This document shows, one piece after another, positions 1 to 8,170 of a stretch of 34,943 bases of DNA. The first letter of the stretch is position 1; every line of letters starts with the position of its first letter. The notes below the pieces were generated by a model. That model had not been told where the DNA came from. It was given only the letters and a program-made list of their open reading frames with translations, and ran no database searches. A program made the position numbers and the translations under genes. Origin of the DNA: Pelagibacteraceae bacterium AG-345-F21 (GTDB lineage Bacteria > Pseudomonadota > Alphaproteobacteria > Pelagibacterales > Pelagibacteraceae); the NCBI GenBank assembly GCA_003281795.1, contig QCAW01000001.1, forward strand, positions 79,206-114,148. Reading direction: 5' to 3'.

Positions 1-458
1 AATCTGGATCTCTTTCTTTACCAGATTTAGTTATGATTGATGGTGGAAAAGGTCAATATTCAGTTTCTAGAGAAGTTTTAAATGAACTTGGTTTACATGA
101 TTTGCCTATTTTAGCTATTGCAAAAGGAAAAAGAAGAAACGCTGGAGAAGAAAAAATTTACTTTGAAAACAAAGAATTTATTTTAAATAAAAATGATCCA
201 TTACTATTTTTTATTCAAAGACTAAGAGATGAAGCGCATAGGTTTGCTATAAGCGCACATAGAGCAAAAAGAAAGAAAAGCTTAAGCAAATCTTTATTGG
301 ATCAAATTCAAGGAATAGGTCGACAGAGAAAAAGAGCTCTATTAAATCATTTTGGGTCTGCTCGTGCCGTGGAATCTGCTAGTTTTGACGATTTAAAATC
401 TGTAGAAGGAATAGAAGACAACATTGCTAAGAAAATATATAATTACTTTCACGAATAA
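1..458 (+). CDS. uvrC: UvrABC system protein C, C-terminal part (5' end outside window)
   Basis: Excinuclease subunit that makes both incisions in nucleotide excision repair, acting on the UvrB-DNA complex. The frame is open from base 3 and enters from upstream, so only about 150 C-terminal residues are present. The segment begins with the conserved [12 protein letters not shown] motif of the UvrC RNase H-like endonuclease domain, followed by the RDEAHRFA segment. It ends with a helix-hairpin-helix pair ([13 protein letters not shown] and [12 protein letters not shown]) that binds DNA. It stops two bases before pgsA; uvrC-pgsA is a common alphaproteobacterial order. The internal ATG at 33 is not the real start, because the conserved motif extends upstream of it. 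Confidence 0.95.
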   Translation, partial: SGSLSLPDLVMIDGGKGQYSVSREVLNELGLHDLPILAIAKGKRRNAGEEKIYFENKEFILNKNDPLLFFIQRLRDEAHRFAISAHRAKRKKSLSKSLLDQIQGIGRQRKRALLNHFGSARAVESASFDDLKSVEGIEDNIAKKIYNYFHE

Positions 459-460
459 AA

Positions 461-1045
461 ATGAAAATACCTAATATTTTAACTATTGGCAGAATCATAA
501 TAGTACCAATATTTGTTTTAACTTTTTTTATTCCAGGTTTTTTTGGAGATTTAATACCTTTCTTTATATTTATTTTAGCAAGTTTTACTGACTATCTTGA
601 TGGTCTACTTGCCAGATTATTTAAAGAAGAGTCAAAATTAGGTGAATTGTTAGATCCAATTGCTGATAAAATACTTGTAGCTGCTGCTTTAGTTTTATTA
701 GTCATGAATCAAACTATAAAAAATTATGAAGTAATTGCTGCAATAATTATTCTAACTAGAGAAATTTTAGTATCTGGACTTAGAGAATTTTTGGCCAAAG
801 GAAAAATTGAATTACAAGTAACAGGACTTACTAAGCTAAAAACATTTCTTCAAATGCTTTCAATAGCAATACTTTTGACGGGAGACAGTGGAAATAGGAT
901 ATTAAATTTTCAAGATTACAATGCACAAACTATCGGGATAATACTTTTATGGCTCTCAGCCTTTTTAACTTTATACACTGGTTATGGTTACTTAAGAAAA
1001 GGTATTGATCACGCTATAAATGAGGATAAAAGAGAGGATATTTGA
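461..1045 (+). CDS. pgsA: CDP-diacylglycerol--glycerol-3-phosphate 3-phosphatidyltransferase
   Basis: Membrane enzyme that joins glycerol 3-phosphate to CDP-diacylglycerol, the committed step to phosphatidylglycerol and cardiolipin. The CDP-alcohol phosphotransferase signature is visible around residues 43-70 as ASFTDYLDGLLAR followed by LGELLDPIADK, giving the family pattern of D-G-x2-A-R and spaced Asp residues. Several hydrophobic membrane segments lie on either side. At 194 residues the length is normal. The start lies two bases after the uvrC stop, and the stop overlaps the next gene's TTG start by four bases, so the three genes are probably co-transcribed. Confidence 0.93.
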   Translation: MKIPNILTIGRIIIVPIFVLTFFIPGFFGDLIPFFIFILASFTDYLDGLLARLFKEESKLGELLDPIADKILVAAALVLLVMNQTIKNYEVIAAIIILTREILVSGLREFLAKGKIELQVTGLTKLKTFLQMLSIAILLTGDSGNRILNFQDYNAQTIGIILLWLSAFLTLYTGYGYLRKGIDHAINEDKREDI

Positions 1046-1785
1046 GTTTAACAGAAAAAAATATAAGAGAAAAAAAATTTCATAACGAGCTACAATCTCG
1101 AACAAAAGAGAGATTTGAAAATATTTTTTACAAGGCGATACATAATCTTAATGAAGATTTTTTCAAATATTTAGAAAAAAACGTTAAAAATTCTGAAGTT
1201 CTAGACTATGGTTGCGGAGTTGGTTCTTCAATAGAAAAAATTGTAAAATATAATCCAAAAAAAATATTTGGGATAGATATTTCTGAGGTATCAATCAATA
1301 AGGCTAAGGAAAGAGCAAAAAGAATATCCGCAAATATTTCCTATCAAGTAGATAATTGTGAAAAAACTAAGTTTCACGATAATACTTTTGATATTGTTTA
1401 CGGGACAGGAATTTTACACCATCTTCAGTTTAATAAATGTCTTGATGAAATTTTTAGAATTCTAAAGTCAAATGGAACCTTAGTATTTATTGAGCCTCTT
1501 GGGACGAATCCAATAATAAATCTTTATAGAAAACTTACTCCGAAATCTAGATCTATAGACGAACACCCATTAGTTAATAAAGACTTTGAATATATAAAAG
1601 ATAAATTTTCTGAATTTAAAGTAAGTTATTATGGATTCTTGACTTTAGTATTTTTTCCTTTTTACAAAAATCCAAATTCTTCGAAGGTATACAAAATGCT
1701 AAGTAAACTTGATGATTTTTTGTTTAAATTTAAACTCTTTAAATTATTTGCTTGGTCTGTTTTAATTACTGCGAAAAAAAATTAA
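1042..1785 (+). CDS. class I SAM-dependent methyltransferase, substrate unknown
   Basis: A Rossmann-fold methyltransferase of the Methyltransf_11/25 type. Motif I is VLDYGCGVGSS near residues 53-63, then IFGIDISE (end of strand 2, ribose-binding acidic residue) and the post-motif YGTGILHHL, which in small-molecule methyltransferases sits near the active site. The C-terminal 80 residues are aromatic and basic, with FFPFYKNPN, and could contact a lipid or membrane, but this is inference. It starts with TTG overlapping the pgsA stop by four bases (TTGA). Its TAA shares the palindrome TTAA with the stop of ilvE on the other strand. The acceptor cannot be named from sequence; a lipid or quinone precursor is only a guess from its neighbour. 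Confidence 0.8.
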   Translation: MSLTEKNIREKKFHNELQSRTKERFENIFYKAIHNLNEDFFKYLEKNVKNSEVLDYGCGVGSSIEKIVKYNPKKIFGIDISEVSINKAKERAKRISANISYQVDNCEKTKFHDNTFDIVYGTGILHHLQFNKCLDEIFRILKSNGTLVFIEPLGTNPIINLYRKLTPKSRSIDEHPLVNKDFEYIKDKFSEFKVSYYGFLTLVFFPFYKNPNSSKVYKMLSKLDDFLFKFKLFKLFAWSVLITAKKN

Positions 1786-2669
1786 GCTGCTGTCTTTTTT
1801 CTTACTAGGTTCTGATAATCTTCAACTAAACTAGATATAATATTACACACAGTAAAATTATAGTCTTGAATCTGAGCAACAGGGGTTATTTCTGCAGCTG
1901 TTCCTGTTAAAAAGCAACCAGTAAAATCTCTCATTTCTTCTGGTTTTATTTTTTTTTCAATAACTTTTATACCTTTTGCTTTCGCTAATTTTATTACTTC
2001 TCTTCTTGTAATCCCGTCCAAAAAAGAATCTGGAGTTGGTGTAATTAGTTGACCAGATTTATCTTTGAAAAAAACGTTAGCACCTGTTGCCTCTGCAACA
2101 TTACCATTATGATCTAACATTAGTGAGTCGGTATATCCTTGAGCTTCAGCTTCATGTTTTGATAAGGTGCAAATCATATATAAACCTGCAGCTTTAGTAT
2201 CCCATGGTATAGTGTTTGGCGCAGGTCTTCTCCAATTTGAAATATTTAATTTTATTCCTTTGAGTTTAAGTTTTGGATCAAAATATGAACCCCATTCCCA
2301 AGTAGCTATTGCAACATGTATTTTATTTTTTTGTGCGGATATTGCCATCATTTCACTTCCTCTCCATATCAAAGGTCTAACATAACCATTTTTAACTTTT
2401 TGAACGTTTACAATTTTTTTACAGGCTTCGTTAATTTCTTCTTCTGTATAGGGAACTAAAATACCCATTCGTTTAGCAGAATAAAATAATCTAGCAGTGT
2501 GTTCTTCTAATTTAAAAATTTCTCCATCATAAACTCTTTCGCCCTCAAACACGCAACTTGCGTAGTGTAAGCCATGATTTAAAACATGAATATTTGCATT
2601 GGCCCAATCAACAGTTTTGCCATTAAACCAAATTTTTCCAGATCTTTTATCGTAAGGTACGCTTTCCAT
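1782..2669 (-). CDS. ilvE: branched-chain amino acid aminotransferase
   Basis: PLP-dependent class IV aminotransferase performing the last step of leucine, isoleucine and valine synthesis, or the first of their breakdown. At 295 residues the length is typical. The PLP lysine is K159 in NTIPWDTKAAG. Further family marks are HYASCVFEGERVY near residue 35, YVRPLIWRG near 96, and the cofactor-binding stretch GNVAEATGANVFF. D-amino acid aminotransferase and 4-amino-4-deoxychorismate lyase share the fold, but the N-terminal FEGERVY and overall length favour the branched-chain enzyme. It lies back-to-back with the petP-like regulator across a 76-base divergent gap, an arrangement seen in other alphaproteobacteria. 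Confidence 0.92.
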   Translation of the reverse strand: MESVPYDKRSGKIWFNGKTVDWANANIHVLNHGLHYASCVFEGERVYDGEIFKLEEHTARLFYSAKRMGILVPYTEEEINEACKKIVNVQKVKNGYVRPLIWRGSEMMAISAQKNKIHVAIATWEWGSYFDPKLKLKGIKLNISNWRRPAPNTIPWDTKAAGLYMICTLSKHEAEAQGYTDSLMLDHNGNVAEATGANVFFKDKSGQLITPTPDSFLDGITRREVIKLAKAKGIKVIEKKIKPEEMRDFTGCFLTGTAAEITPVAQIQDYNFTVCNIISSLVEDYQNLVRKKTAA

Positions 2670-2704
2670 TAAAAGTAAATATATAGATTTTTTTGTTACA
2701 AAAA

Positions 2705-2731
2705 AGTATATTTCTTAATAGAATAAGTCAA
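2705..2731 (-). promoter_or_regulatory. candidate sigma-70-type promoter for ilvE
   Basis: On the minus strand TTGACT (2731-2726) is followed by TATACT (2710-2705), each one base from consensus, with a short 15-base spacer. Transcription would start about 28 bases before the ilvE ATG. The spacer is shorter than the ideal 17, which lowers confidence. It lies in the 76-base divergent region shared with the MarR-type gene. Confidence 0.35.
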
Positions 2732-2745
2732 TATAACTTACCATT

Positions 2746-3186
2746 ATGAAAGATTTACTTTATCTCAAAGATGATCAAATCAAAGACTTTATTCAATTGC
2801 TTTCTTATGCCCATAGAGAAACATTTTCTGACCCAAAAGAAATCTTAGCCAAAAAATTTTTTGGTCCTGCTCATTTGAGATCTTTAAATTTAATTGAAAG
2901 AAATCCTGGAATTAGCCTGGGAGAATTAATGTTTAAACTAAAAGTCACAAAACAAAGTCTTAATAGAGTGTTGAGAGAGCTAATAAAAGCAAAAATGATT
3001 AAGCAAATAAAAGATGAAGAAGATACAAGAAAAAAAAAATTATTTTTAGATAAAGAGGGCAAAATGTTTTTTGAAACAGTTTACAATTCTCAAAAAAAAA
3101 GGATTTTTAATGCATTAAAAAATTCCAATGCAGAGTCAGTAATTAGATTTAAAGAAGTTTTAAAAAGGATTATAAATGGAAAATAA
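2746..3186 (+). CDS. MarR-family transcriptional regulator, PetP-like
   Basis: A 146-residue winged-helix DNA-binding protein. The helix-turn-helix core is FGPAHLRSLNLIERNPGISL followed by LKVTKQSLNRVLRELIKAKMI (residues roughly 43-86), then the wing with the DTRKKKLFLD pattern typical of MarR. It overlaps the response-regulator start by 11 bases, which binds the two in one operon. In Rhodobacter capsulatus the same pair, PetP (MarR-like) and PetR (OmpR-like), lies beside the bc1 genes; the KQSLNRVL helix and gene order resemble PetP. Assignment to PetP is by family and context, not by alignment. The target genes are unknown. Confidence 0.8.
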   Translation: MKDLLYLKDDQIKDFIQLLSYAHRETFSDPKEILAKKFFGPAHLRSLNLIERNPGISLGELMFKLKVTKQSLNRVLRELIKAKMIKQIKDEEDTRKKKLFLDKEGKMFFETVYNSQKKRIFNALKNSNAESVIRFKEVLKRIINGK

Positions 3187-3853
3187 TAAAGCTCATATCT
3201 TAATTGTAGATGACGATAATCGAATAAGAGATTTGTTAAAAGAATATTTAAATGAGAATAATTATATTGTTACTACCGCAACAAATTCTGATAACGCAAG
3301 AACAAAAATCTCACAATTTAAATTCGATTTAATTGTTTTAGATGTTATGATGCCAGGTCAAGACGGGTATGAGTTAACAAAAGATTTAAAAAAAAAAATT
3401 AATATTCCAATAATTTTACTTACCGCAAAAGGTGAAGTTGAAAATAGAATTAAAGGTTTAGAGCTAGGTGCTGATGATTATATCGGTAAACCTTTTGAGC
3501 CAAAAGAATTACTTTTAAGAATAAAGAATATAATAAATAAAAATAAAAAAATTGATTTATCTTCAAAATATTCTATTGGTAGTGCGATAATTGATTTAAA
3601 TAAAATGAACATTAAATTAGGTGAAAAAACAAAAAAGATAAATTTATCTGAAAAAAAAATTTTAATTGAGATGCTTTCAAATCTTGGGAAAACTTTTTCT
3701 AGAAAAAAAATAGGTGAAATTTCTAACATTAGCCAAGAGAGGTCTATAGACGTAATGATAACTAGGCTTAGACAGAAAATAGAAAGTAATCCTAAAAATC
3801 CTAAATATCTTCAAACAGTAAGGGGGTCAGGTTATGTTCTCTGGATTGAATAG
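3176..3853 (+). CDS. OmpR-type response regulator, PetR-like
   Basis: A 225-residue two-component output protein. The receiver domain (residues 1-120) has the acidic pocket VDDDN at 11-15, phospho-acceptor D56 in VLDVMMPG, T83 and K85 in LLTAKG. A C-terminal winged helix (about 130-225) ends with the SIDVMITRLRQKI recognition region and VRGSGYVLW, typical of OmpR/PhoB. The ATG at 3176 is preceded by an AAAAGGA ribosome-binding site at a good distance and overlaps the MarR-type stop by 11 bases. It overlaps the downstream kinase by 20 bases, consistent with a translationally coupled regulator-kinase pair. Confidence 0.9.
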   Translation: MENNKAHILIVDDDNRIRDLLKEYLNENNYIVTTATNSDNARTKISQFKFDLIVLDVMMPGQDGYELTKDLKKKINIPIILLTAKGEVENRIKGLELGADDYIGKPFEPKELLLRIKNIINKNKKIDLSSKYSIGSAIIDLNKMNIKLGEKTKKINLSEKKILIEMLSNLGKTFSRKKIGEISNISQERSIDVMITRLRQKIESNPKNPKYLQTVRGSGYVLWIE

Positions 3854-5150
3854 ATTAATCAAAATAATTTTGCCAAAGAGATTATTTTACAGAGCTTTAA
3901 TAATAGTTGCAGCTCCCACAATTATATTGCAATTGATTGTTACCATAGTTTTTTTTGATAGCATTTGGATTAAAGCTAATAAAAATATAACAAGATCTTT
4001 AGTATCTCAATTAAAAACAATTCAAGATATCTATCTAAATGACAGGGAAAATTTAGATTTTTTTACAGATAGTTATAAAAATAATTTTAATTTTGAAATA
4101 GATATTAATAAAAATTCATTTCCTGTCTTAACTGGTGAGAGAAAATTTAGTCCGATGGATAGATCTCTTAGACGAGAGTTAAAGTCAGCTTTTGGTATGA
4201 ATAATTATTGGTTTAATACAACTAAGTTTAAAAAAGCTGTAGAAATAAAAATAAAATTAGAAAATGAAACAATGGAATTTTTAATCCCTAAAGAAATGAT
4301 TTCTGCGTCTTCCGTTAGATTATTTGTTTTATGGACTACACTACCTTCTATAGTCCTAATTTTAATAGCATTAATCTTTTTAAAAAATCAAACTAAACCT
4401 CTTGTGAAGCTAGCAAAAGCTGCTGAAAGATTTGGTAAAGGCGATTATGTAAATAATTTTAGACCCTCTGGAGCAGCTGAAATAAGAAAAGCCGCTTATG
4501 AATTTGATAGAATGGCAAAAAGAATAAATAGGCATTTAAACCAAAGATCAGAAATGTTATCTGGAATAAGTCACGATCTAAGAACACCTTTAACTAGATT
4601 AAAACTTCAATTGGCAATGATAGAGCAAAAAAATATATCTGAAAAAATGTCAAAAGATATTGACGAAATGGAAAATATGTTAAATGACTACCTTCAATTT
4701 GCAAAAACACAAACGCAAGAAACTACTTCGAAAATTGATCTTTCTCATTTAATTAATCAAATAAAAAAAGATTTAAATAATGAAAATTTGAATATTTCAA
4801 ATTTAAATAAAATTATTATAAATGGCAGATTATTTGCTTTAAAAAGATGTTTTGAAAATATTTTTCAAAACGGTCTAACTTACGGAAAAAAAGTCTACGT
4901 AGATATACAAAAAGGATCAAACATAATAACAGTAAATATAGCAGATGACGGCCCAGGTATATCAGAGGAACATTATAAAAATGTTTTTAAACCTTTTTTT
5001 AGATTAGATAAAAGTAGAAATTTAAACCAATCGGGTGTTGGTTTGGGTTTAGCGATAGTTGAAGATATAATTAACTCTCATGGAGGAAATATTCAATTAG
5101 GTAAAAGTAAATATAATGGGTTGCTAGTTAAAGTTTCTTTGCCTATTTAG
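3834..5150 (+). CDS. sensor histidine kinase (EnvZ-like)
   Basis: A 438-residue inner-membrane kinase, the likely partner of the preceding regulator. The first membrane helix spans residues about 20-42, followed by a periplasmic segment of about 115 residues and a second helix at about 162-183. A HAMP linker follows at about 184-236. The phospho-acceptor is H247 in MLSGISHDLRTPLTRLK. The ATP-binding domain shows the N-box FENIFQNGLTY, DDGPGIS at 371-377 and GVGLGLAIVEDI at 401-412. The GISHDLRTPL form and small sensor resemble EnvZ/RegB-class kinases; the stimulus is unknown. Its stop overlaps ubiK, read on the other strand, by eight bases. Confidence 0.9.
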   Translation: MFSGLNRLIKIILPKRLFYRALIIVAAPTIILQLIVTIVFFDSIWIKANKNITRSLVSQLKTIQDIYLNDRENLDFFTDSYKNNFNFEIDINKNSFPVLTGERKFSPMDRSLRRELKSAFGMNNYWFNTTKFKKAVEIKIKLENETMEFLIPKEMISASSVRLFVLWTTLPSIVLILIALIFLKNQTKPLVKLAKAAERFGKGDYVNNFRPSGAAEIRKAAYEFDRMAKRINRHLNQRSEMLSGISHDLRTPLTRLKLQLAMIEQKNISEKMSKDIDEMENMLNDYLQFAKTQTQETTSKIDLSHLINQIKKDLNNENLNISNLNKIIINGRLFALKRCFENIFQNGLTYGKKVYVDIQKGSNIITVNIADDGPGISEEHYKNVFKPFFRLDKSRNLNQSGVGLGLAIVEDIINSHGGNIQLGKSKYNGLLVKVSLPI

Positions 5151-5373
5151 CTTTTCTTTTTTTAGAAAGTTTTTTTATTATTAAATCTTGTTTTTGAACA
5201 ATTTTTTTTAGTATATCAAACTCTTCTCTCGATACTAACTTAAATTTGTTTATTAACTTATCTCTAGTAAATTTAAGATCAGTAGATATCTCTTTGCGAA
5301 AGTCTTTTGATGTCAAAATACCATTTTCAACAAAACTGGATAAAACTTTTAATAATTTTTCAGAATTTTTCAT
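5143..5373 (-). CDS. ubiK: ubiquinone biosynthesis accessory factor UbiK (BMFP/YqiC family)
   Basis: A 76-residue protein with two predicted helices. The C-terminal part has the hallmark VSREEFDILKKIVQKQDLIIKKL, a short coiled coil following the R-E-E-F motif of the YqiC/BMFP family (the window shows it at residues about 48-70). Members form trimers, interact with membranes and help assemble the ubiquinone-synthesis complex with UbiJ. The highly basic tail KKRKAK could contact lipids (inference). It is divergent from lgt with a 51-base gap and convergent with the histidine kinase. Confidence 0.75.
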   Translation of the reverse strand: MKNSEKLLKVLSSFVENGILTSKDFRKEISTDLKFTRDKLINKFKLVSREEFDILKKIVQKQDLIIKKLSKKRKAK

Positions 5374-5424
5374 AATTTATCTTATTTGATAGAAAACTTA
5401 ATTTCAAATATGTTATAAGGTGAC

Positions 5425-6213
5425 ATGTACACGCATAATTTAGACCCAATTTTATTTGATTTTGGGTTCTTGGTTATCAGATGGTACTCTCTTGCGTATA
5501 TTTTTGGAATTTTGATAGGATGGTGGTTAGGAAAAAAAATCATTCTTAAAAAATTTCAAAATATTTATTTTAATTTTGATATCAAAGAATTCGATAACTT
5601 AATTACTTGTATAATTATTTCTATGCTTCTAGGTGGTAGAATTGGTTATGTTTTATTTTATAATTTTGGATATTACTTATCAAACCCATTCGATATTTTA
5701 AAAATTTGGGAGGGTGGCATGTCCTTTCATGGAGCACTTGTAGGGATAATTCTTGGCACTTATTGGTTTTCAGTAAAAAAAAATATACCAACTTTTTTCT
5801 TGCTAGATATAATTGCCTTCGTTGCTCCTATAGGAATATTTTTTGGTCGTATAGCTAACTTTATTAATGGAGAACTTGTTGGTAAAGTAACAGGTGTCTT
5901 TTGGGGAATTATTTTTCCTAACATTGATAATAATATGAGACACCCATCTCAGCTGTATGAAGCTTTTTTAGAAGGTGTAATTTTATTTATTATTATGAAT
6001 TTAATTTTATTTAGAGATAATTATAAGACTGGGACTTGTTCTTATATTTTTTTAATTTTTTATGGCATTTTTAGAATATTTTCAGAGTTTTTTAGAGAAC
6101 CAGATTTACAGATAGGATATTTATTTGAACTTATAAGTATGGGGACAATGCTTAGTATTTTAATGGTATTAGCTGGTATAATTATTTTTTTAAAAAAAGA
6201 TGATATCAAATAA
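5425..6213 (+). CDS. lgt: prolipoprotein diacylglyceryl transferase
   Basis: Inner-membrane enzyme that moves diacylglyceryl from phosphatidylglycerol to the lipobox cysteine of prolipoproteins, the first lipoprotein maturation step. At 262 residues with about seven hydrophobic segments, length and topology are normal. Conserved residues are in place: H102 in MSFHGALVG, the Lgt signature GRIANFINGELVG (141-153) with R142 and E150, RHPSQLYEA (172-180), and EFFREPDLQIGY near the C-terminus with the essential arginine. It overlaps midA by 14 bases. The substrate phosphatidylglycerol comes from the PgsA pathway also encoded here. lgt-midA-pgeF is a recurrent alphaproteobacterial operon. Confidence 0.95.
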   Translation: MYTHNLDPILFDFGFLVIRWYSLAYIFGILIGWWLGKKIILKKFQNIYFNFDIKEFDNLITCIIISMLLGGRIGYVLFYNFGYYLSNPFDILKIWEGGMSFHGALVGIILGTYWFSVKKNIPTFFLLDIIAFVAPIGIFFGRIANFINGELVGKVTGVFWGIIFPNIDNNMRHPSQLYEAFLEGVILFIIMNLILFRDNYKTGTCSYIFLIFYGIFRIFSEFFREPDLQIGYLFELISMGTMLSILMVLAGIIIFLKKDDIK

Positions 6214-7264
6214 AAATTTTTTCAATAATTATAAAGCACTTCCTGCTGATAAATTTATTGAGAATGTGCTTTATAATAAAAAATTTGGTTATTACTCTTT
6301 GAAGAGTCCATTTGGTAAGAGAGGAGATTTTATAACTGCTCCAGGAATATCTAATTTATTCTCAGAAATAATTGGTATATGGCTTATAACAACCTGGAAT
6401 TCTTTGGGTAGACCTCAAAAATTTAATATAGTTGAACTTGGTCCTGGAGATGGAAGTTTAACAAAAATTTTACTTAAAACATTTCAACAATTTCCTAAAT
6501 TTAATAAAGCAATTAATATTTTTTTGTATGAAAAAAGTAATTTATTAAAGAATTTACAAAAAAAAAATATAAATAATTTAAAAGTAAAATGGATAAAAAA
6601 TTTTACCAATATAAAAAAGGGTCCTGTTATCTTTTTCGGGAACGAATTTTTTGATGCCATACCAATTAAACAATTCTCCCGCAAAAGAAATCTTTTGATG
6701 GAAAAATATTATTCGCTTAGTAAAAGGAATAAGATAGGTGAAATTTATAAAAAAGCTTCTAGCGCAGATATTTTACAGATAAAAAAATTCAAAATTTTAA
6801 AAAATTTAAAATTTATTGAATTTCCAAAGTTAGGGCTAAATGAATTAAACAAAATGATAAAAAAGATTTCAAAACTTGAAGGTGGACTTCTGTTAATTGA
6901 TTACGGTTATTTAACAGCCAAGAATAAAAATACTTTACAATCACTTGTAAAGCACAAACACAATAAACTATTGGACAATTTAGGCAAAGCTGACATAACT
7001 TCATTAGTTAATTTTAACTTACTTAATGAATATTTTATTAAGAATGATTTGAAAGTAAAAAAAGTTGTAACTCAAAAGTTTTTTTTAGAAAAAATGGGCA
7101 TAATAGAAAGAGCAAATAACTTAAGTCAAAAAATGAGTTTCAAAGAGCAGTCTAATTTATATTTAAGGCTTAAAAGACTTTTAGATAGGAAGTTGATGGG
7201 TAATTTATTTAAAGTTATTTTTGCATATAAATCTAAAAAAGATAATTTTTTAGGGTTTGAATAA
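6200..7264 (+). CDS. MidA/NDUFAF7-family SAM-dependent methyltransferase
   Basis: A 354-residue protein of the DUF185/COG1565 family. Mitochondrial homologue NDUFAF7 (MidA) methylates an arginine of a complex I subunit and is needed for complex I assembly. Family marks are FGKRGDFITAPGISNLFSE near residues 38-56, the SAM-binding VELGPGDGSLTKI near 76-88, the GNEFFDAIPIKQF acidic motif near 148-160, and LLIDYGY near 229-235. It starts inside the lgt 3' end and its TAA abuts pgeF by one base, so translation is probably coupled. The bacterial substrate is not established; complex I is an inference from the mitochondrial relative. Confidence 0.85.
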   Translation: MISNKNFFNNYKALPADKFIENVLYNKKFGYYSLKSPFGKRGDFITAPGISNLFSEIIGIWLITTWNSLGRPQKFNIVELGPGDGSLTKILLKTFQQFPKFNKAINIFLYEKSNLLKNLQKKNINNLKVKWIKNFTNIKKGPVIFFGNEFFDAIPIKQFSRKRNLLMEKYYSLSKRNKIGEIYKKASSADILQIKKFKILKNLKFIEFPKLGLNELNKMIKKISKLEGGLLLIDYGYLTAKNKNTLQSLVKHKHNKLLDNLGKADITSLVNFNLLNEYFIKNDLKVKKVVTQKFFLEKMGIIERANNLSQKMSFKEQSNLYLRLKRLLDRKLMGNLFKVIFAYKSKKDNFLGFE

Positions 7265-8022
7265 TGTTTTACTCAAAAAAATTTAAAAAATTTGAAAATA
7301 TTAAACATTGTTTTTTTTCTAAAAAGGGGGGATTTTCAAAAGGAATTTATCAAAGCCTTAATTGTGGAAGAGGGTCAAAAGATAAAAAAAAAAATATTTA
7401 TAGAAATCTATCTTTAGTATCAAATAAAATGAACGTAAGTTTAAAGAAACTATCGCTGATGAACCAGACACACAGTAATAAAGCAATAATAATCACCAAA
7501 AAAAATAAAAATTTAAAAAAATTTAACTCGGATGCATTAATAACAAAGCTTAGAGGGATTGCTTTAGGAGTTGTAACGGCAGATTGTGTACCGATTATTC
7601 TTTATGATTTTAATAATCAAATTATTGGATGTGTTCATGCAGGATGGAAAGGAGCTTCTTCTGGAATTATAGAAAATACAATTAAAAAATTTAAAAAACT
7701 TAATTCAAAAAATATAATTTTTGCAAGTGTAGGTCCGTGTATTGGAAAAAAAAGCTATGAAGTAGATATGGATTTTTATAAAAAATTTATAATAAAATCA
7801 AAAAAAAATGCAAAATACTTTTTAAAAAAGAATAATATTAAAAAATTATTTGATCTTAGAAAATACGTCAGTGATAAACTTGTAAAGCTTAATGTTATAG
7901 TAGATCATGTAAACCACGACACTTTTAAGCAAAAGAGTAGTTTTTTTAGTTACAGAAGGTCTCAAAAATTACTAGAAAAAGATTATGGAAGGTGTATTTC
8001 TGTAATAAGTCTTAACAAGTAA
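7264..8022 (+). CDS. pgeF: peptidoglycan editing factor PgeF (YfiH/laccase-domain family)
   Basis: A 252-residue protein of the DUF152/YfiH family, once annotated as multicopper polyphenol oxidase. E. coli PgeF removes wrongly added serine from cell-wall precursors; related proteins act on nucleosides. Metal-binding positions are visible: His in MNQTHSN, Cys in TADCVPI and His in VHAGWKGA, followed by SVGPCIGKKSYEVD. The C-terminal DHVNHDTF is the usual DxCT-like segment but with His in place of the common Cys. It starts on the midA stop (one-base overlap). The gene is followed by the 148-base gap before prs. Confidence 0.85.
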   Translation: MFYSKKFKKFENIKHCFFSKKGGFSKGIYQSLNCGRGSKDKKKNIYRNLSLVSNKMNVSLKKLSLMNQTHSNKAIIITKKNKNLKKFNSDALITKLRGIALGVVTADCVPIILYDFNNQIIGCVHAGWKGASSGIIENTIKKFKKLNSKNIIFASVGPCIGKKSYEVDMDFYKKFIIKSKKNAKYFLKKNNIKKLFDLRKYVSDKLVKLNVIVDHVNHDTFKQKSSFFSYRRSQKLLEKDYGRCISVISLNK

Positions 8023-8036
8023 ATAATTCAAAGAAA

Positions 8037-8093
8037 TTGTCAAAGTTTAGACAAAATTAATTATTATATTAATAATTGTTAAAGCTCTTTAAC
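8037..8093. repeat. three tandem inverted repeats with a boxA-like core upstream of prs
   Basis: Three inverted repeats follow one another in the 148-base pgeF-prs gap. The first has TTGTC/GACAA arms (8037-8041 and 8050-8054). The second has AATTATTA/TAATAATT (8059-8066 and 8070-8077, loop of three). The third has GTTAAAG/CTTTAAC (8078-8084 and 8087-8093, centre CT). The third contains GCTCTTTAAC (8084-8093), the core of the boxA antitermination element of rRNA leaders. The arms are AT-rich, so this is not a classic intrinsic terminator, though it could end pgeF transcripts. The role is unknown. Confidence 0.4.
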
Positions 8094-8129
8094 GTATAAA
8101 TCTTAAACAACTTATAACTGGGATTTGGT

Positions 8130-8158
8130 TTGAAAACATTTAAAAATAGCTATATAAG
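8130..8158 (+). promoter_or_regulatory. candidate sigma-70-type promoter for prs
   Basis: TTGAAA (8130-8135) and TATAAG (8153-8158) are separated by exactly 17 bases and each is one base from consensus. The predicted start is only about six bases before the prs ATG at 8171, so the transcript would be nearly leaderless; no Shine-Dalgarno sequence is seen. If so, the inverted-repeat cluster at 8037-8093 lies upstream of, not within, this transcript. Confidence 0.45.
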
Positions 8159-8170
8159 TAATTATATTTC

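Noticed and set aside
2167-2385. Plus-strand open frame opposite ilvE
   Set aside because: Antisense shadow of the well-supported aminotransferase; no family motif or initiation signal.
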